A DNA stretch of 64,000 nucleotides from an uncultured Dysosmobacter sp. (GCA_934590165.1 CAKTOO010000004.1:75619-139618); one strand, 5' to 3'; numbered from the stretch's first letter, positions 24,136-33,127 are shown. Numbers and translations are program-made. The notes: generated by a model from the letters alone, not told the origin.

Positions 24136-26562
24136 TCACTGGGGCTTGACGATCAGGTTCACCAGACGGTTCTTGACCAGAATGGTCTTGACCACCTGCA
24201 TACCCTCCACGGCCTTGGCCACCTTGTCCACAGCCTTGGCAGCTTCCAGCACGGCGGCCTCCTCGCTGTCGGCGGGGACGGTGATGGTGCCCTTCAGCTT
24301 GCCGTTGACCTGGACGGCCATGTTGACGGTGGAAGCCACGGTCTTGCTGGCGTCGTACACAGGCCACTCCGCCTGGCAGCACATCTTGCCGGTCTGGGCG
24401 GCAAAGCCCAGGTTCTCCCACAGCTCCTCGGTGATGTGGGGAGCGAAGGGATTCAGCAGCAGGATCAGGTCCTTCATATCGCCCCGGGTGACGCCGTTGG
24501 AGGACATCTCGTTCACCATGGTCATCATGGCGGCGATGGCGGTGTTCATCTTCAGGTTGTCAATATCGTCCGTGACCTTCTTGATGGTCTTGTGGATGAT
24601 GGCCTCGTTGGCGGGGCTCACCTCATAGCTCTCCTTGGCGTTCTCCGCCAAATTCCACACGCGGTCCAGGAACCGCTTGGAGCCCTTCACGGCGTCGGTG
24701 GACCAGGTAGCCGCCTGCTCGAAGTCGCCCACGAACATGATATACAGGCGCATGGTATCGGCGCCGTACTGGGCCACGATGTCGTTGGGGTTCACCACAT
24801 TGCCCCGCGACTTGGACATCTTCTCGCCGCCCTCGCCCAGGATCATGCCGTGGCTGGTGCGCTTGGCATAAGGCTCCTTGGTGGGCACCACGCCGATATC
24901 GTACAGGAACTTATGCCAGAAGCGGCTGTACAGCAGGTGCAGCGTGGTGTGCTCCATGCCACCGTTGTACCAGTCCACGGGAGACCAGTATTCCAGAGCC
25001 TCTTTGCTGGCCAGAGCCTTGTCGTTGTGGGGGTCCATATACCGCAGGAAATACCAGGAGGAACCGGCCCACTGGGGCATGGTATCCGTCTCACGCTGGG
25101 CGGGGCCGCCGCACTGGGGGCAGGTGGTGTTCACCCAATCAGTCATCTTGGCCAGGGGGGATTCGCCGGTGTCGGTGACCTCATAGCTCTCCACCTCCGG
25201 CAGCAGCAACGGCAGCTGGTCCTCCGGCAGAGGCACCCAGCCGCACTTGGGGCAGTTCACCAGGGGGATAGGCTCGCCCCAATACCGCTGGCGGGAGAAC
25301 ACCCAATCACGGAGCTTGAAGTTGGTCTTGGGACGGCCAATGCCCTGCTCCGTGACCCACTTCTTCATGGCGGGGATAGCCTCCTTGACCGTCATGCCGT
25401 CCAGGAAGCCGGAGTTCACCATGATGCCGGTGTCGCCCTTCAGGGTGAAGGCCTCCTTGGTGATGTCGCCGCCCTTGACCACCTCGATGATGGGCAGGCC
25501 GAACTTGGTGGCAAACTCCCAGTCGCGCTGGTCATGGCCGGGCACGCCCATGACGATGCCGGTGCCGTAGCCCATCAGCACGTAGTCGGAGACAAACAGG
25601 GGCACATGCTTGCCGCTGGCGGGGTTGACCGCCTCAATACCCTTCAGGCGGACGCCGGTCTTTTCCTTGTTCAGCTCGCCACGCTCAAAGTCGGACTTGC
25701 GGGCGGCCTCCTCCCGGTAAGCAGCCACCTCGTCCCAGTTCTGGATCTGCTCCTTCCACTGGTCCAGGAAGGGATGCTCAGGAGAGATGACCATGTAGGT
25801 CACGCCAAACAGGGTGTCGCAGCGGGTGGTGTAGACCGTCAGCTTATCGCCGTTAGTGGCGGTGAAGTCCACCTCGGTACCTTCGCTGCGGCCGATCCAG
25901 TTGCGCTGCTGGATCTTGACCCGGTTGATAAAGTCCACATCATCCAGGTCATCAATAAGGCGGTCGGCGTACTTGGTGATGGCCAGCATCCACTGGCTCT
26001 TCTCCTTGCGGATGACCTCGCCGCCGCAGCGCTCGCACACGCCCTCCACGACCTCCTCATTGGCCAGGACGATCTTGCAGCGGGTGCACCAGTTCACGGG
26101 CATGGAGGCCTTATAGGCCAGGCCCTTCTTGAACATCTGCAGGAAGATCCACTGGGTCCACTTATAGTAGCTGGGGTCGGTGGTATTTACTTCCCGGTCC
26201 CAGTCAAAAGAGTAGCCCAGCATGTGCAGCTGCTTGCGGAAGTTCTCCACATTGTCGTGGGTGACCTTGGCAGGGTGGATGTGGTGCTGAACGGCATAGT
26301 TCTCCGTAGGCAGGCCAAAGGCATCATAGCCGATGGGGAACAGGACGTTATAGCCCTGCATCCGCTTTTTGCGGCAGATAATATCCATGGCGGTGAAGGG
26401 ACGGGCATGGCCCACATGGAGGCCCTGGCCGGAGGGATACGGGAACTCGATGAGGCCGTAGAACTTTTCCCGGCTGGTGTCCCCGGTGACGGCGGTGAAA
26501 GGCTTTTCCTCCAGCCACTTCTGCTGCCATTTTTTCTCAATGGCGGTAAAATCGTACTTCAT
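24136..26562 (-). CDS. leuS: Leucyl-tRNA synthetase
   Basis: 808 residues, class Ia. PYPSGQGLHVGHARPF holds the HIGH-type ATP site and GEKMSKSRGNVVNP the KMSKS loop. The CP1 editing domain lies at ~220-420, with cysteine zinc motifs at CTRCKIVLANEEV/CERCGG and CPKCGW/CPQCGG. The C-terminal anticodon-binding and tail domains are complete. It charges tRNA-Leu in the cytosol. Expression is controlled by the T-box leader directly upstream (26594-26850). Confidence 0.97.
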   Translation of the reverse strand: MKYDFTAIEKKWQQKWLEEKPFTAVTGDTSREKFYGLIEFPYPSGQGLHVGHARPFTAMDIICRKKRMQGYNVLFPIGYDAFGLPTENYAVQHHIHPAKVTHDNVENFRKQLHMLGYSFDWDREVNTTDPSYYKWTQWIFLQMFKKGLAYKASMPVNWCTRCKIVLANEEVVEGVCERCGGEVIRKEKSQWMLAITKYADRLIDDLDDVDFINRVKIQQRNWIGRSEGTEVDFTATNGDKLTVYTTRCDTLFGVTYMVISPEHPFLDQWKEQIQNWDEVAAYREEAARKSDFERGELNKEKTGVRLKGIEAVNPASGKHVPLFVSDYVLMGYGTGIVMGVPGHDQRDWEFATKFGLPIIEVVKGGDITKEAFTLKGDTGIMVNSGFLDGMTVKEAIPAMKKWVTEQGIGRPKTNFKLRDWVFSRQRYWGEPIPLVNCPKCGWVPLPEDQLPLLLPEVESYEVTDTGESPLAKMTDWVNTTCPQCGGPAQRETDTMPQWAGSSWYFLRYMDPHNDKALASKEALEYWSPVDWYNGGMEHTTLHLLYSRFWHKFLYDIGVVPTKEPYAKRTSHGMILGEGGEKMSKSRGNVVNPNDIVAQYGADTMRLYIMFVGDFEQAATWSTDAVKGSKRFLDRVWNLAENAKESYEVSPANEAIIHKTIKKVTDDIDNLKMNTAIAAMMTMVNEMSSNGVTRGDMKDLILLLNPFAPHITEELWENLGFAAQTGKMCCQAEWPVYDASKTVASTVNMAVQVNGKLKGTITVPADSEEAAVLEAAKAVDKVAKAVEGMQVVKTILVKNRLVNLIVKPQ

Positions 26563-26593
26563 ATTTTTCTCCCTTTCGGATGTGATTTGTAAA

Positions 26594-26850
26594 ATAAAAC
26601 GCCCCTGACCGAGTCTGGTCAGGGGCGTTGAAAACGCGGTACCACCCTGCTTCAGCTGTCCGCCGGACAGCCCTTGGGGGCCTGTAACGGGGCCAGCCGT
26701 TTCGCCCTACTCAACGTTCAGGCAAAAGACTCCGGGACCAGTATACCGCAGGCTCCCCCACCGGCTCACACCAGCCGCCGGCTCTCTTTGGGCGGGATAT
26801 CCGGGCTTTCTTCCCATCAAAGTCGCTAACGGGTTTTATTTTATGAGGGT
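26594..26850 (-). ncRNA. T-box riboswitch leader of leuS
   Basis: On the minus strand, the T-box sequence GGGTGGTACCGCG is at 26647-26635. It is preceded by a stem I with the GNCGGCTGGTGTGAGCCGG-type element (around 26780-26762) and followed by a strong terminator stem CAACGCCCCTGACC / GGTCAGGGGCGTT with T run at 26594-26632. The likely specifier is CTG (26741-26739), a leucine codon, in the context TATACTGGTCC. Uncharged tRNA-Leu would stabilise the antiterminator and allow leuS transcription. Confidence 0.9.
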
Positions 26851-26867
26851 TCCGGGCGTTTGTCAAG

Positions 26868-26896
26868 GAAAAAGCGGAAATTCTTCCGCTTTTTCA
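26868..26896. terminator. Short terminator hairpin
   Basis: AAAAAGCGGAA / TTCCGCTTTTT stem after the minus-strand lipoprotein gene, before the leuS leader. Confidence 0.75.
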
Positions 26897-26903
26897 CCGG
26901 GTG

Positions 26904-27704
26904 TTACATATTCTCCGGGATGACGGCGCCGTCAGGGGCATACCAGGTGACGTCCCCCACCATGGTTTCCGCCAGCCAGGCGTCAAAAGCCTCTTTGGTC
27001 ACTTCTTGGCCGCCCAGCGTGTATTTGTAACCGGTGGCCCATTCCAAACGGTGGGCCAGTTCCTTATCCTCAAAGCGGCCGTTCCGGAAGGCCATCCGGA
27101 AATAGGTGCTGTCGCCCGCCCCGGCGGCGCCTACATACACGCCATTTTTCTGGAGTCCCTCAAACCACCGCACATAGAGCCGCGTGCCGTAGACGGTGTC
27201 CTCCTCCTGATGGAGCACCAGATAGTTGTAGGCCCCGTCCTGGAACAACAGCACCAGCTCTGCCGTGCCGTCCCCGTCGATATCCTGTACCGCCAGGCGG
27301 TCCAGGGTCAGTGTCTCCGGCAATTCTTTGCTGTCCGTAATATATCCGCTCCAGAGTTGATTGCGGACCGCCGTCATGCCGGCGTCAAAGGGCTCCCAGT
27401 CGTAATCAGGGTAACCGTCATAGGGTCCGGCCACCCAGCGGAAGGTCTGCACTCCCCACAGAACCGGGAGATAGGTCGTGAAGGCCTCATAATCCGCCTC
27501 CGGCATGGTAGCTTTTAAAGTGGAGCTATCCAGCTCCGGCAGCATGTCTCGTGGCGCTTCCCCGAGGGCCTGGGGCTCTTCCGAGGTCGGCATCTCCTCC
27601 GGCTCTGCCGGCGCCGGAGCGGGCGTTTGTTCCGTTCGGGCACCACAGGCCGACAGAAGAAAAGCCGCCAGAAGCGCGGCGGCCAGCGTCATTTGTTTTT
27701 TCAT
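26904..27704 (-). CDS. Putative lipoprotein with EF-hand/FG-GAP-like loop
   Basis: 266 residues. The N-terminus MKKQMTLAAALLAAFLLSAC is a type II signal peptide with lipobox LSAC, so the protein should be lipid-anchored outside the membrane. A Pro/Glu-rich linker follows. In the centre, VQDIDGDGTAELVLLF is a calcium-binding-like DxDGDG loop within a beta context, as in secreted Clostridia proteins. No enzyme motif was recognised. Confidence 0.75.
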   Translation of the reverse strand: MKKQMTLAAALLAAFLLSACGARTEQTPAPAPAEPEEMPTSEEPQALGEAPRDMLPELDSSTLKATMPEADYEAFTTYLPVLWGVQTFRWVAGPYDGYPDYDWEPFDAGMTAVRNQLWSGYITDSKELPETLTLDRLAVQDIDGDGTAELVLLFQDGAYNYLVLHQEEDTVYGTRLYVRWFEGLQKNGVYVGAAGAGDSTYFRMAFRNGRFEDKELAHRLEWATGYKYTLGGQEVTKEAFDAWLAETMVGDVTWYAPDGAVIPENM

Positions 27705-27809
27705 AGAAAACCACCCCTACCCTGTTTTGTGAACAGTATAGAGGTGGTTTTGATGTTATGTCTACTACTTTTCAGTTGCAAAGTGGTGACAAAAGATTAC
27801 AGGCAAAGC

Positions 27810-28181
27810 TCAGTCCTTCGTCAGCACTCCACTGAGGTCCAGCGGCGTGCCGTCGCTCCACAGCCGCTCCAGGGAGTAGAACTCCCGGGCCTCAGGGGAA
27901 AACACGTGGACCACCACGCAGCCGTAGTCCAGCAGGACCCATGTGCCGTCCCGGTAGCCCTCCCGGCGGAGGGGGTCTTCTCCCGCCTGCTCCGCCATGG
28001 CCTTTTCCACGGCGCCGCACAGGGCGTTGATCTGGGTGTTGGAGCTGCCGGTGGCAAATACAAAGTAGTCCGCCAGGGTGGTCTGCTCCGTCACCTGGAT
28101 GGCGGAAATCTCCTTGCCCTTCTTCTCGTCCAGGGCCTTGGCGGCAATAATGGCCAGTTCTTTCGGTGTCATACATTCCAT
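27810..28181 (-). CDS. rsfS: Ribosome silencing factor RsfS
   Basis: 123 residues (start MECMTPKELA; the second Met is also possible). It shows the Iojap/RsfS pattern: ISAIQVTEQTTLADYFVFATG, then the SSNTQINALCGAVEKAM helix, and GTWVLLDYGCVVVHVFSPEAREFYSLERLW. It binds ribosomal protein L14 on the 50S subunit and blocks subunit joining under starvation. It follows the LCP gene by 6 bp in the nadD-LCP-rsfS cluster, a common order in Firmicutes. Confidence 0.95.
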   Translation of the reverse strand: MECMTPKELAIIAAKALDEKKGKEISAIQVTEQTTLADYFVFATGSSNTQINALCGAVEKAMAEQAGEDPLRREGYRDGTWVLLDYGCVVVHVFSPEAREFYSLERLWSDGTPLDLSGVLTKD

Positions 28182-28187
28182 CCTTTC

Positions 28188-29729
28188 TTATCCTTCGGGA
28201 GCCGGGTCGATGATGGCAAAGCCCGGCTCCTCCGGGGTGGGTTCCGCAGGTGCGGAGGGTTCCGCCGGTGTCTCCGGCGCGGGTTCAGGTTCCGGCTGGG
28301 AGACGGGAGGCTCTGTCTCCGCCGGAGGGGCCGTGGGAGTCGAAGGTGTGGTCTCCGCCGGAGGCGTGGGTGTGGTCTGCGGCGTATCAGAGCCTTGGGA
28401 GCCAGTGTCCGGTTCCGTGTCAGGACCCACTACAATGATCTCTCCGGTCTCCGGGTCCAGTACGTTGCCGCTTTCATCCACCAACAGCTCCTCGTCGTTT
28501 TCCGTCGGCTCTTCCGGGGCTTTCGCCGGCTTCACCGGCGGCTGGGCCGCGCGGCTGTCCTCCACATGGCCGGTGGTGGAACTGACGGAGCCGTTGGCGT
28601 TGACGGACATGATGTCCAGGTCACTGAGGGTAAAGGCCTCCACAAAGGGGCTGAGCTCGTTATTCACCAGTTCCAGCAGTTCCCGGGCATTGGGCACCAC
28701 ATAGGACTGCATGTTCTGATAAGTGCGGCTCCAGCAGGACACCGGCGTATTGGGCATGGTGACGAATGTCACATCCTCCACCTTCAGCCCCCCCAGAACG
28801 GCTTGCTGGCCGAACCAGCAGATGTTGCTGAAGCTCAGGTCGGTCTCCACATTGTTCTGGAACACCTTGGCGAACTGTTTGATCTTGGCGAAGTTCTTCA
28901 CCTGGAGCAGCTGCTCCACCACAGCCTTCAAGAACGCCTGCTGGGTCTTGATGCGGCCCAGGTCGCCGTCGGGATAGCCGTAGCTCATATTGTTGTCGTG
29001 GCGGTAGCGGATGACCTGCATGGCATCATCACCGGTCAAGAGGCGGTAGCCCTTCTCCTGATGGATGTGCAGGTCCTGATAAGGATCATCGTAGTTCATA
29101 TTCCGGGGCACATCGAAATACACGCCGCCCATGGCGTCCACGATCTCGCCCACGGCGTCCCATTCCACCACCACCTGGAAGTCCGGCTCAAAGCCCACCA
29201 GCTGGGCGATCTCCTTGTACAGGGCGGTGATGCCCTTTTCACCCTGCCCGTTCATATTATAGACGGAATTGATGCGCTTGATGTCCCAGGACACGTTCAC
29301 CATAGTGTCCCGGGGAATGGACATGACCGTGGCCTTCTGGTTGGTCACGTCATAGCTGGCCAGCAGGATGGTGTCCGTGTTGCCGCCGCCTCCGGTATCC
29401 CGGCCCAGGATCAGAACGGTGTACCAGTTGTCGCTTTTCCGCTGGCCGTCAGCCCGGGGCTGGGTGCCCTCGCCGTAGTCAATGGCTTCCTTGCCCGGGT
29501 CCTCTTCCCGGCTGATGAGCTCCGGCTCCACGAACAAACGCTGGCAGGCCACCACCGCCGCCAGTGCGATGGCAAGCACCACAGCCACGGCGATAAGGAC
29601 CTTCTGCTGGCGGGTCAGGCGGCTGGGCTTTTTTGTTTTTTTCTCCGTCCGGCTCCCCGCCACGCGCTTTCCTTCTTTTCCTTCTTTTCCTTCTTTTCCT
29701 TCTTTTCCTTCTTTATGTTTATCCCACAT
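28188..29729 (-). CDS. LytR-CpsA-Psr (LCP) family protein
   Basis: 513 residues. A short cytoplasmic Lys/Glu/Gly-repeat head is followed by one membrane segment (VLIAVAVVLAIALAAVVA, ~45-65) and the extracellular LCP domain (~95-315: VLILGRDTGGGGNTDTILLASYD, SIPRDTMVN, DLGRIKTQQAFLKAVVEQ). The LCP domain transfers undecaprenyl-linked glycopolymers to peptidoglycan. The last ~130 residues are a low-complexity Pro/Glu/Thr tail, longer than usual, that could reach through the wall. SD AAGGA before the ATG. Between nadD-yqeK and rsfS, same strand. Confidence 0.92.
   Translation of the reverse strand: MWDKHKEGKEGKEGKEGKEGKRVAGSRTEKKTKKPSRLTRQQKVLIAVAVVLAIALAAVVACQRLFVEPELISREEDPGKEAIDYGEGTQPRADGQRKSDNWYTVLILGRDTGGGGNTDTILLASYDVTNQKATVMSIPRDTMVNVSWDIKRINSVYNMNGQGEKGITALYKEIAQLVGFEPDFQVVVEWDAVGEIVDAMGGVYFDVPRNMNYDDPYQDLHIHQEKGYRLLTGDDAMQVIRYRHDNNMSYGYPDGDLGRIKTQQAFLKAVVEQLLQVKNFAKIKQFAKVFQNNVETDLSFSNICWFGQQAVLGGLKVEDVTFVTMPNTPVSCWSRTYQNMQSYVVPNARELLELVNNELSPFVEAFTLSDLDIMSVNANGSVSSTTGHVEDSRAAQPPVKPAKAPEEPTENDEELLVDESGNVLDPETGEIIVVGPDTEPDTGSQGSDTPQTTPTPPAETTPSTPTAPPAETEPPVSQPEPEPAPETPAEPSAPAEPTPEEPGFAIIDPAPEG
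29671..29714. repeat. 9-bp tandem repeat in LCP gene
   Basis: CCTTCTTTT is repeated four times with a fifth copy matching 8 of 9. In the minus-strand frame it encodes successive Lys-Glu-Gly units just after the LCP start. Because the unit is three codons, slippage changes head length without a frameshift. Confidence 0.9.
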
Positions 29730-29742
29730 TGCGTTATCCTTC

Positions 29743-30933
29743 TTATCGTTTCAAGGCGTTCCGTGCCTCAATGGTGGCGCGGTGCACCGGGTTTCCCATG
29801 TCCGTCATTTCCTGGATGGTCATTTCCAGGCCAAGAAGCAGACCTTCGTCCAGGTCTTTATAGCATACACGGCGGAGTTTGTCCACTCCCGGAAAATCCC
29901 GGGAAGGCTCAATATAATCCGCCAGATAAATGATCTTCTCCAGCAGCGTCATGTCCGCGTGGCCGGTGGTGTGCCACCAGATGGCGCTGTAAATGTCCTC
30001 ATCCACGCCAAACACATCCCGGGCCACGGCGGCACCAGTCTTGGCGTGGAGCAGCTTCAACGCTTTTTGCTCCAGCTCGTCCAGCTCAATGCCGTACCGG
30101 CGGCACAGCTCCAGCTGCTGCTCCATGTTCAGCTTTTTCGTACAGTCGTGGAGCAGTGCCGCCACCCGGGCCTTTTCCACATCGGCGCCGTATCGCTCCG
30201 CCAGGCGGATAGCCTCCTGCTCCGTGCCCAGCACGTGGGGGATGCGCTGGTACTTGAGATAGCTGAGAGCCACCGGCCGCAGCTGGGAAAAGGGCAGGTG
30301 CTTCAGATCCGCGTGGGTACCGTACAGTCCGTTGCGCAGGATATAGCCGTAGACAGCGGGAGGCAGCAGGTGACCGCCGCCGCCCTTTGCCAGCTGCTCC
30401 CGCAGCTCCGTGGAGGAGACATCCACCACCCCTGGAATGGTCAGGGTAAAAATGCGGGCCTGGGGATAGGTTTTATAAAGATAGTCCCGCTGGGGGGCAA
30501 ACAGTTCCTCCGTGTCCGCCTCCGTCCGGCCAAAGGCCGCGATGCCCGCCAGTGAGAGGATCTCCTCCGGTGCGTGCCAGGCCTGGAGGGTGAGGAACAT
30601 ATCCGTCCCCATCAAAAGCCACAGCTCGTCATCGGGATACCGGGCTTTCAGGACTTTCAGTGTATCGGAGGTATAACTCTTTCCCTCCCGGTGCACCTCC
30701 AGGTCCAGCACCTCCACCTTTCCGGCAAGGCCGGTCTGGTCCGCCGCCAGGCGGGTCAGTTCCAGCCGCTGGTCCGGTGTGGGGGAGCCAGCGGGCAAAT
30801 CCTTGTGAGGCGGCAGTCCTGCGGGGATCAGCAGCAGCTTGTCCAGCTTCAAAAGCTCCGTCACCGCCCGGGCCGCTGTCACATGGCCCAGGTGGGGCGG
30901 GTTGAAGGTGCCGCCGTAAATACCAATTTTCAT
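29743..30933 (-). CDS. nadD: Fused nicotinate-nucleotide adenylyltransferase (NadD) and YqeK HD phosphohydrolase
   Basis: 396 residues from ATG 30933 (SD AAAGGAG; the frame is open further upstream but homology starts at MKIGIYGGTFNPPHLGH). Residues 1-~200 are NadD: the GGTFNPPHLGH nucleotidyltransferase motif, ELWLLMGTDMFL, and a VSSTELR-type ISSTxxR motif. It makes NaAD from NaMN. Residues ~210-396 are YqeK-like: H in RIPHVLGTE, ALLHDCTKKL, and IWWHTTGHADMTLLEKIIYLADYIEP, an HD domain that hydrolyses symmetric Ap4A in Firmicutes. In most species these are two adjacent genes; here they form one open frame with no stop between. Confidence 0.93.
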   Translation of the reverse strand: MKIGIYGGTFNPPHLGHVTAARAVTELLKLDKLLLIPAGLPPHKDLPAGSPTPDQRLELTRLAADQTGLAGKVEVLDLEVHREGKSYTSDTLKVLKARYPDDELWLLMGTDMFLTLQAWHAPEEILSLAGIAAFGRTEADTEELFAPQRDYLYKTYPQARIFTLTIPGVVDVSSTELREQLAKGGGGHLLPPAVYGYILRNGLYGTHADLKHLPFSQLRPVALSYLKYQRIPHVLGTEQEAIRLAERYGADVEKARVAALLHDCTKKLNMEQQLELCRRYGIELDELEQKALKLLHAKTGAAVARDVFGVDEDIYSAIWWHTTGHADMTLLEKIIYLADYIEPSRDFPGVDKLRRVCYKDLDEGLLLGLEMTIQEMTDMGNPVHRATIEARNALKR

Positions 30934-30964
30934 AGTTGCTCCTTTTGCAGCGTGATGCGCAGAT

Positions 30965-31435
30965 TCAAAAAACAGAAAGCTCCATCTCGCCGTCCATGGG
31001 TACAAAGCCGTACTTTTTATACAGCGGCCGCCCCATAGCGGTGGCATCCAGAGTAATGGCGGTGACGCCCCGGGCCCTGGCGTCCCCCACCAGCAGGTCC
31101 AGGGTATGCCAAGCGACACCCCGCCTTCTATATGCGGGGTCCGTATAGATATTCATGATATAGGCGATATTACCGGTAGGGTTTCCATAAGATGGCATGA
31201 CCTGGTAAAAGCTCATGCCGCCGGCACCCACGAACCGCTCCCCGTCAAACACCAGATAGGCAATATGACTGCCGTCCGCCAGGACCCGCTGGTAATAGCA
31301 GCGGATGTGAGGCTCATGGGCAGACAGGTCCGCCGTCTCATCCAGCTGCTTGATGGTCCGCAGGATCAAAAGCCGTGTGCGTACCAGCAGCTCCAGGTCC
31401 AAAATGGTGGCCTGCCGGTATGTCAATTCCGCCAT
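30965..31435 (-). CDS. GNAT family N-acetyltransferase
   Basis: 156 residues from ATG 31435. It has the four-motif GNAT layout: YRQATILDLELLVRTR start, VGAGGMSFYQVMPS, IMNIYTDPAYRRRGVAWHTL with the acetyl-CoA pyrophosphate loop RRRGVA, then ITLDATAMGRPLYKKYGFVP. It acetylates a small molecule or protein amine; substrate unknown. It sits between yhbY and nadD-yqeK and overlaps neither functional start; the SD GTGGAGG lies inside the end of the yhbY region. Confidence 0.88.
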   Translation of the reverse strand: MAELTYRQATILDLELLVRTRLLILRTIKQLDETADLSAHEPHIRCYYQRVLADGSHIAYLVFDGERFVGAGGMSFYQVMPSYGNPTGNIAYIMNIYTDPAYRRRGVAWHTLDLLVGDARARGVTAITLDATAMGRPLYKKYGFVPMDGEMELSVF

Positions 31436-31449
31436 GGCCTCCACCCCAC

Positions 31450-31779
31450 TCACTGGGGGCGCTTCTTCGCGGCCTTCACCAGCTGGATGCGCTTGTCCTT
31501 GGGCTTGGAGTGGCTCTCCCGGTACAGGACAAACTTGGTACCGATGACCTGGACCACCTCGCTGCGGGTGGCTTTTGCCAGCTCCTCCGCCGCCAGGCGG
31601 GCGTCATACTCGATATTGTTCTCCAGCACCCGGCCCTTGATGAGCTCCCGGGCCTCCAGGGCGTCGTCCGCCTGCTTCACCAGGTTCTCGCTGATGCCGT
31701 CCTTGCCGATATGGACGATGGTGTCGATGCTGTTGGCAAGACCCCGCAGCTGGGCCCGCTGTTTGCTTGTCAGTTCCAT
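31450..31779 (-). CDS. yhbY: YhbY RNA-binding protein (CRM domain)
   Basis: 109 residues: LTSKQRAQLRGLANSIDTIVHIGKDGISENLV is the CRM/YhbY signature with the GxxG-like loop, followed by ELIKGRVLENN and VVQVIGTKFVLYRES. It is associated with pre-50S ribosomal particles. The C-terminal basic tail (KPKDKRIQLVKAAKKRPQ) fits RNA binding. Part of the minus-strand cluster with nadD-yqeK and rsfS, matching the conserved yqeG-yqeH-aroD-yhbY-nadD-yqeK-rsfS order of Firmicutes in partial form. Confidence 0.93.
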   Translation of the reverse strand: MELTSKQRAQLRGLANSIDTIVHIGKDGISENLVKQADDALEARELIKGRVLENNIEYDARLAAEELAKATRSEVVQVIGTKFVLYRESHSKPKDKRIQLVKAAKKRPQ

Positions 31780-31808
31780 TTGATTCTCCTAATTATTTGA
31801 ATAGACGT

Positions 31809-32405
31809 TTATTTTTCCAAATAAGTTGCAAGCTTTTCCGAAAAAGCCGCCAGGGCCTTGCCCCGGTGGGAAATGGCGCTCTTCTCCTCCGCCGTCAGCT
31901 GGCCAAAGGTCTTGGCCAGAGAGGGAACGAAAAACACGGGGTCGTAGCCAAAGCCTCCCTCCCCCATGGGCGCGAAGGCGATGGTGCCGTCACACTGTCC
32001 CTCCGCCGTCAGGGTGTCGCCGTTTGGGAAGGCGCAGGCGATGGAGCAGGTGAAGTGGGCCGCCCGGGTGGCCTGGCCCCGCAGGCTGTTCAAAAGCAGC
32101 GTATAGCGGCCCTTGTCGTCCAGACCCTCGCCGCCGTAGCGGGCGGAGTACACGCCGGGACCGCCGTTCAGGGCGTCCACGCAGAGGCCGGAATCATCGG
32201 CAATGGCGGGCAGGCCGGAAGCGGCGCAGATGGCCTTTGCCTTCAGCATGGCGTTTTCCGCAAAGGTGGAGCCGGTCTCCTCCACATCCACGGTGATGCC
32301 CAGCTCCTTGGGGCTCACCACCTCCACGCCGAACCGCGCCAAAATGGCACTCATTTCCTTGATCTTGCCGGGATTGTGACTGGCAAGTACAAATTTTTCA
32401 GACAT
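31809..32405 (-). CDS. rdgB: XTP/dITP diphosphatase (RdgB/HAM1)
   Basis: 198 residues from ATG 32405, which overlaps the rph stop by one base (TGATG), indicating translational coupling. The start SEKFVLASHNPGKIKEM contains the nucleotide-binding SHNxGK motif; TFAENAMLKAKA, ADDSGLCVDAL and FGYDPVFFVP are the other family motifs. It hydrolyses non-canonical purine triphosphates (XTP, dITP, ITP), preventing their incorporation into nucleic acid. The rph-rdgB pair is common in Firmicutes. Confidence 0.96.
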   Translation of the reverse strand: MSEKFVLASHNPGKIKEMSAILARFGVEVVSPKELGITVDVEETGSTFAENAMLKAKAICAASGLPAIADDSGLCVDALNGGPGVYSARYGGEGLDDKGRYTLLLNSLRGQATRAAHFTCSIACAFPNGDTLTAEGQCDGTIAFAPMGEGGFGYDPVFFVPSLAKTFGQLTAEEKSAISHRGKALAAFSEKLATYLEK

Positions 32406-33127
32406 CAGAGCTTCCCTCCCAGCACTTCTTTTTGAATGGCCAGCAGCTCCCGGTTGCCCTTGGCACACAGGCGCACCAGCTCCTGCTGCTCCGCCAGGGT
32501 GAAGGCCCGGCCCTCGCCGGTGCCCTGGAGCTCAATGAGCTCTCCCTGCTCGTTCATGATGCAGTTCAGGTCCACCTGGGCCCGGCTGTCCTCGCTGTAC
32601 TGAAGGTCCAGCATGGGCTGTTCGTCCACGATGCCGGCGGAGACGCCGGTGACATAGTGGCGGATGGGGCTGGAGGCCAGGATGCCGTCCTCCACCAATT
32701 TGCGGCAGGCCAGGCACAGCGCGATAAAGCCGCCGGTGACGGAGGCGGTACGGGTGCCGCCGTCCCCCTGGAGCACATCGCAGTCGATGGTAATGGTATG
32801 CTCCCCCAGCTTGCTCATATCCACGGCGGCCCGGAGGGACCGGCCCACCAGCCGCTGAATTTCCGCGCTGCGGGGGCTGAGCTTCAGCTTGGAAATATCC
32901 CGTTTGCTGCGCTCCCGGTTGGCACGGGGCAGCATGGAATACTCGGCGGTGACCCAGCCCTCTCCCTCGGGAACGTGGGGCGGGGTCCGGTCCTCCACGC
33001 TGGCGCAGCAGAGGACCTTCGTGTCACCGCACTCAATGAGGCAGCTGCCCTCCGCGAATTTCACAAAGTCTGTCGTAATCTTGATAGGGCGCAGTTGGTC
33101 CGGCGCCCGTCCGTCTTTTCTGGTCAT
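32405..33127 (-). CDS. rph: Ribonuclease PH
   Basis: 240 residues. RKDGRAPDQLRPIKITTDF at the start, EDRTPPHVPEGEGWVTAEYSMLPR, the phosphate-binding RTASVTGGFIAL and the C-terminal TGEGRAFTLAEQQEL all match phosphorolytic RNase PH. It trims the 3' ends of tRNA precursors with inorganic phosphate. Its stop overlaps the rdgB start by one base; ftsY lies 46 bp upstream on the same strand. Confidence 0.96.
   Translation of the reverse strand: MTRKDGRAPDQLRPIKITTDFVKFAEGSCLIECGDTKVLCCASVEDRTPPHVPEGEGWVTAEYSMLPRANRERSKRDISKLKLSPRSAEIQRLVGRSLRAAVDMSKLGEHTITIDCDVLQGDGGTRTASVTGGFIALCLACRKLVEDGILASSPIRHYVTGVSAGIVDEQPMLDLQYSEDSRAQVDLNCIMNEQGELIELQGTGEGRAFTLAEQQELVRLCAKGNRELLAIQKEVLGGKL

Noticed and set aside
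23845..26592. Long plus-strand ORF (915 codons) opposite leuS
   Set aside because: An antisense shadow of leuS caused by GC-rich third positions; low-complexity His/Leu/Gly composition and no SD.
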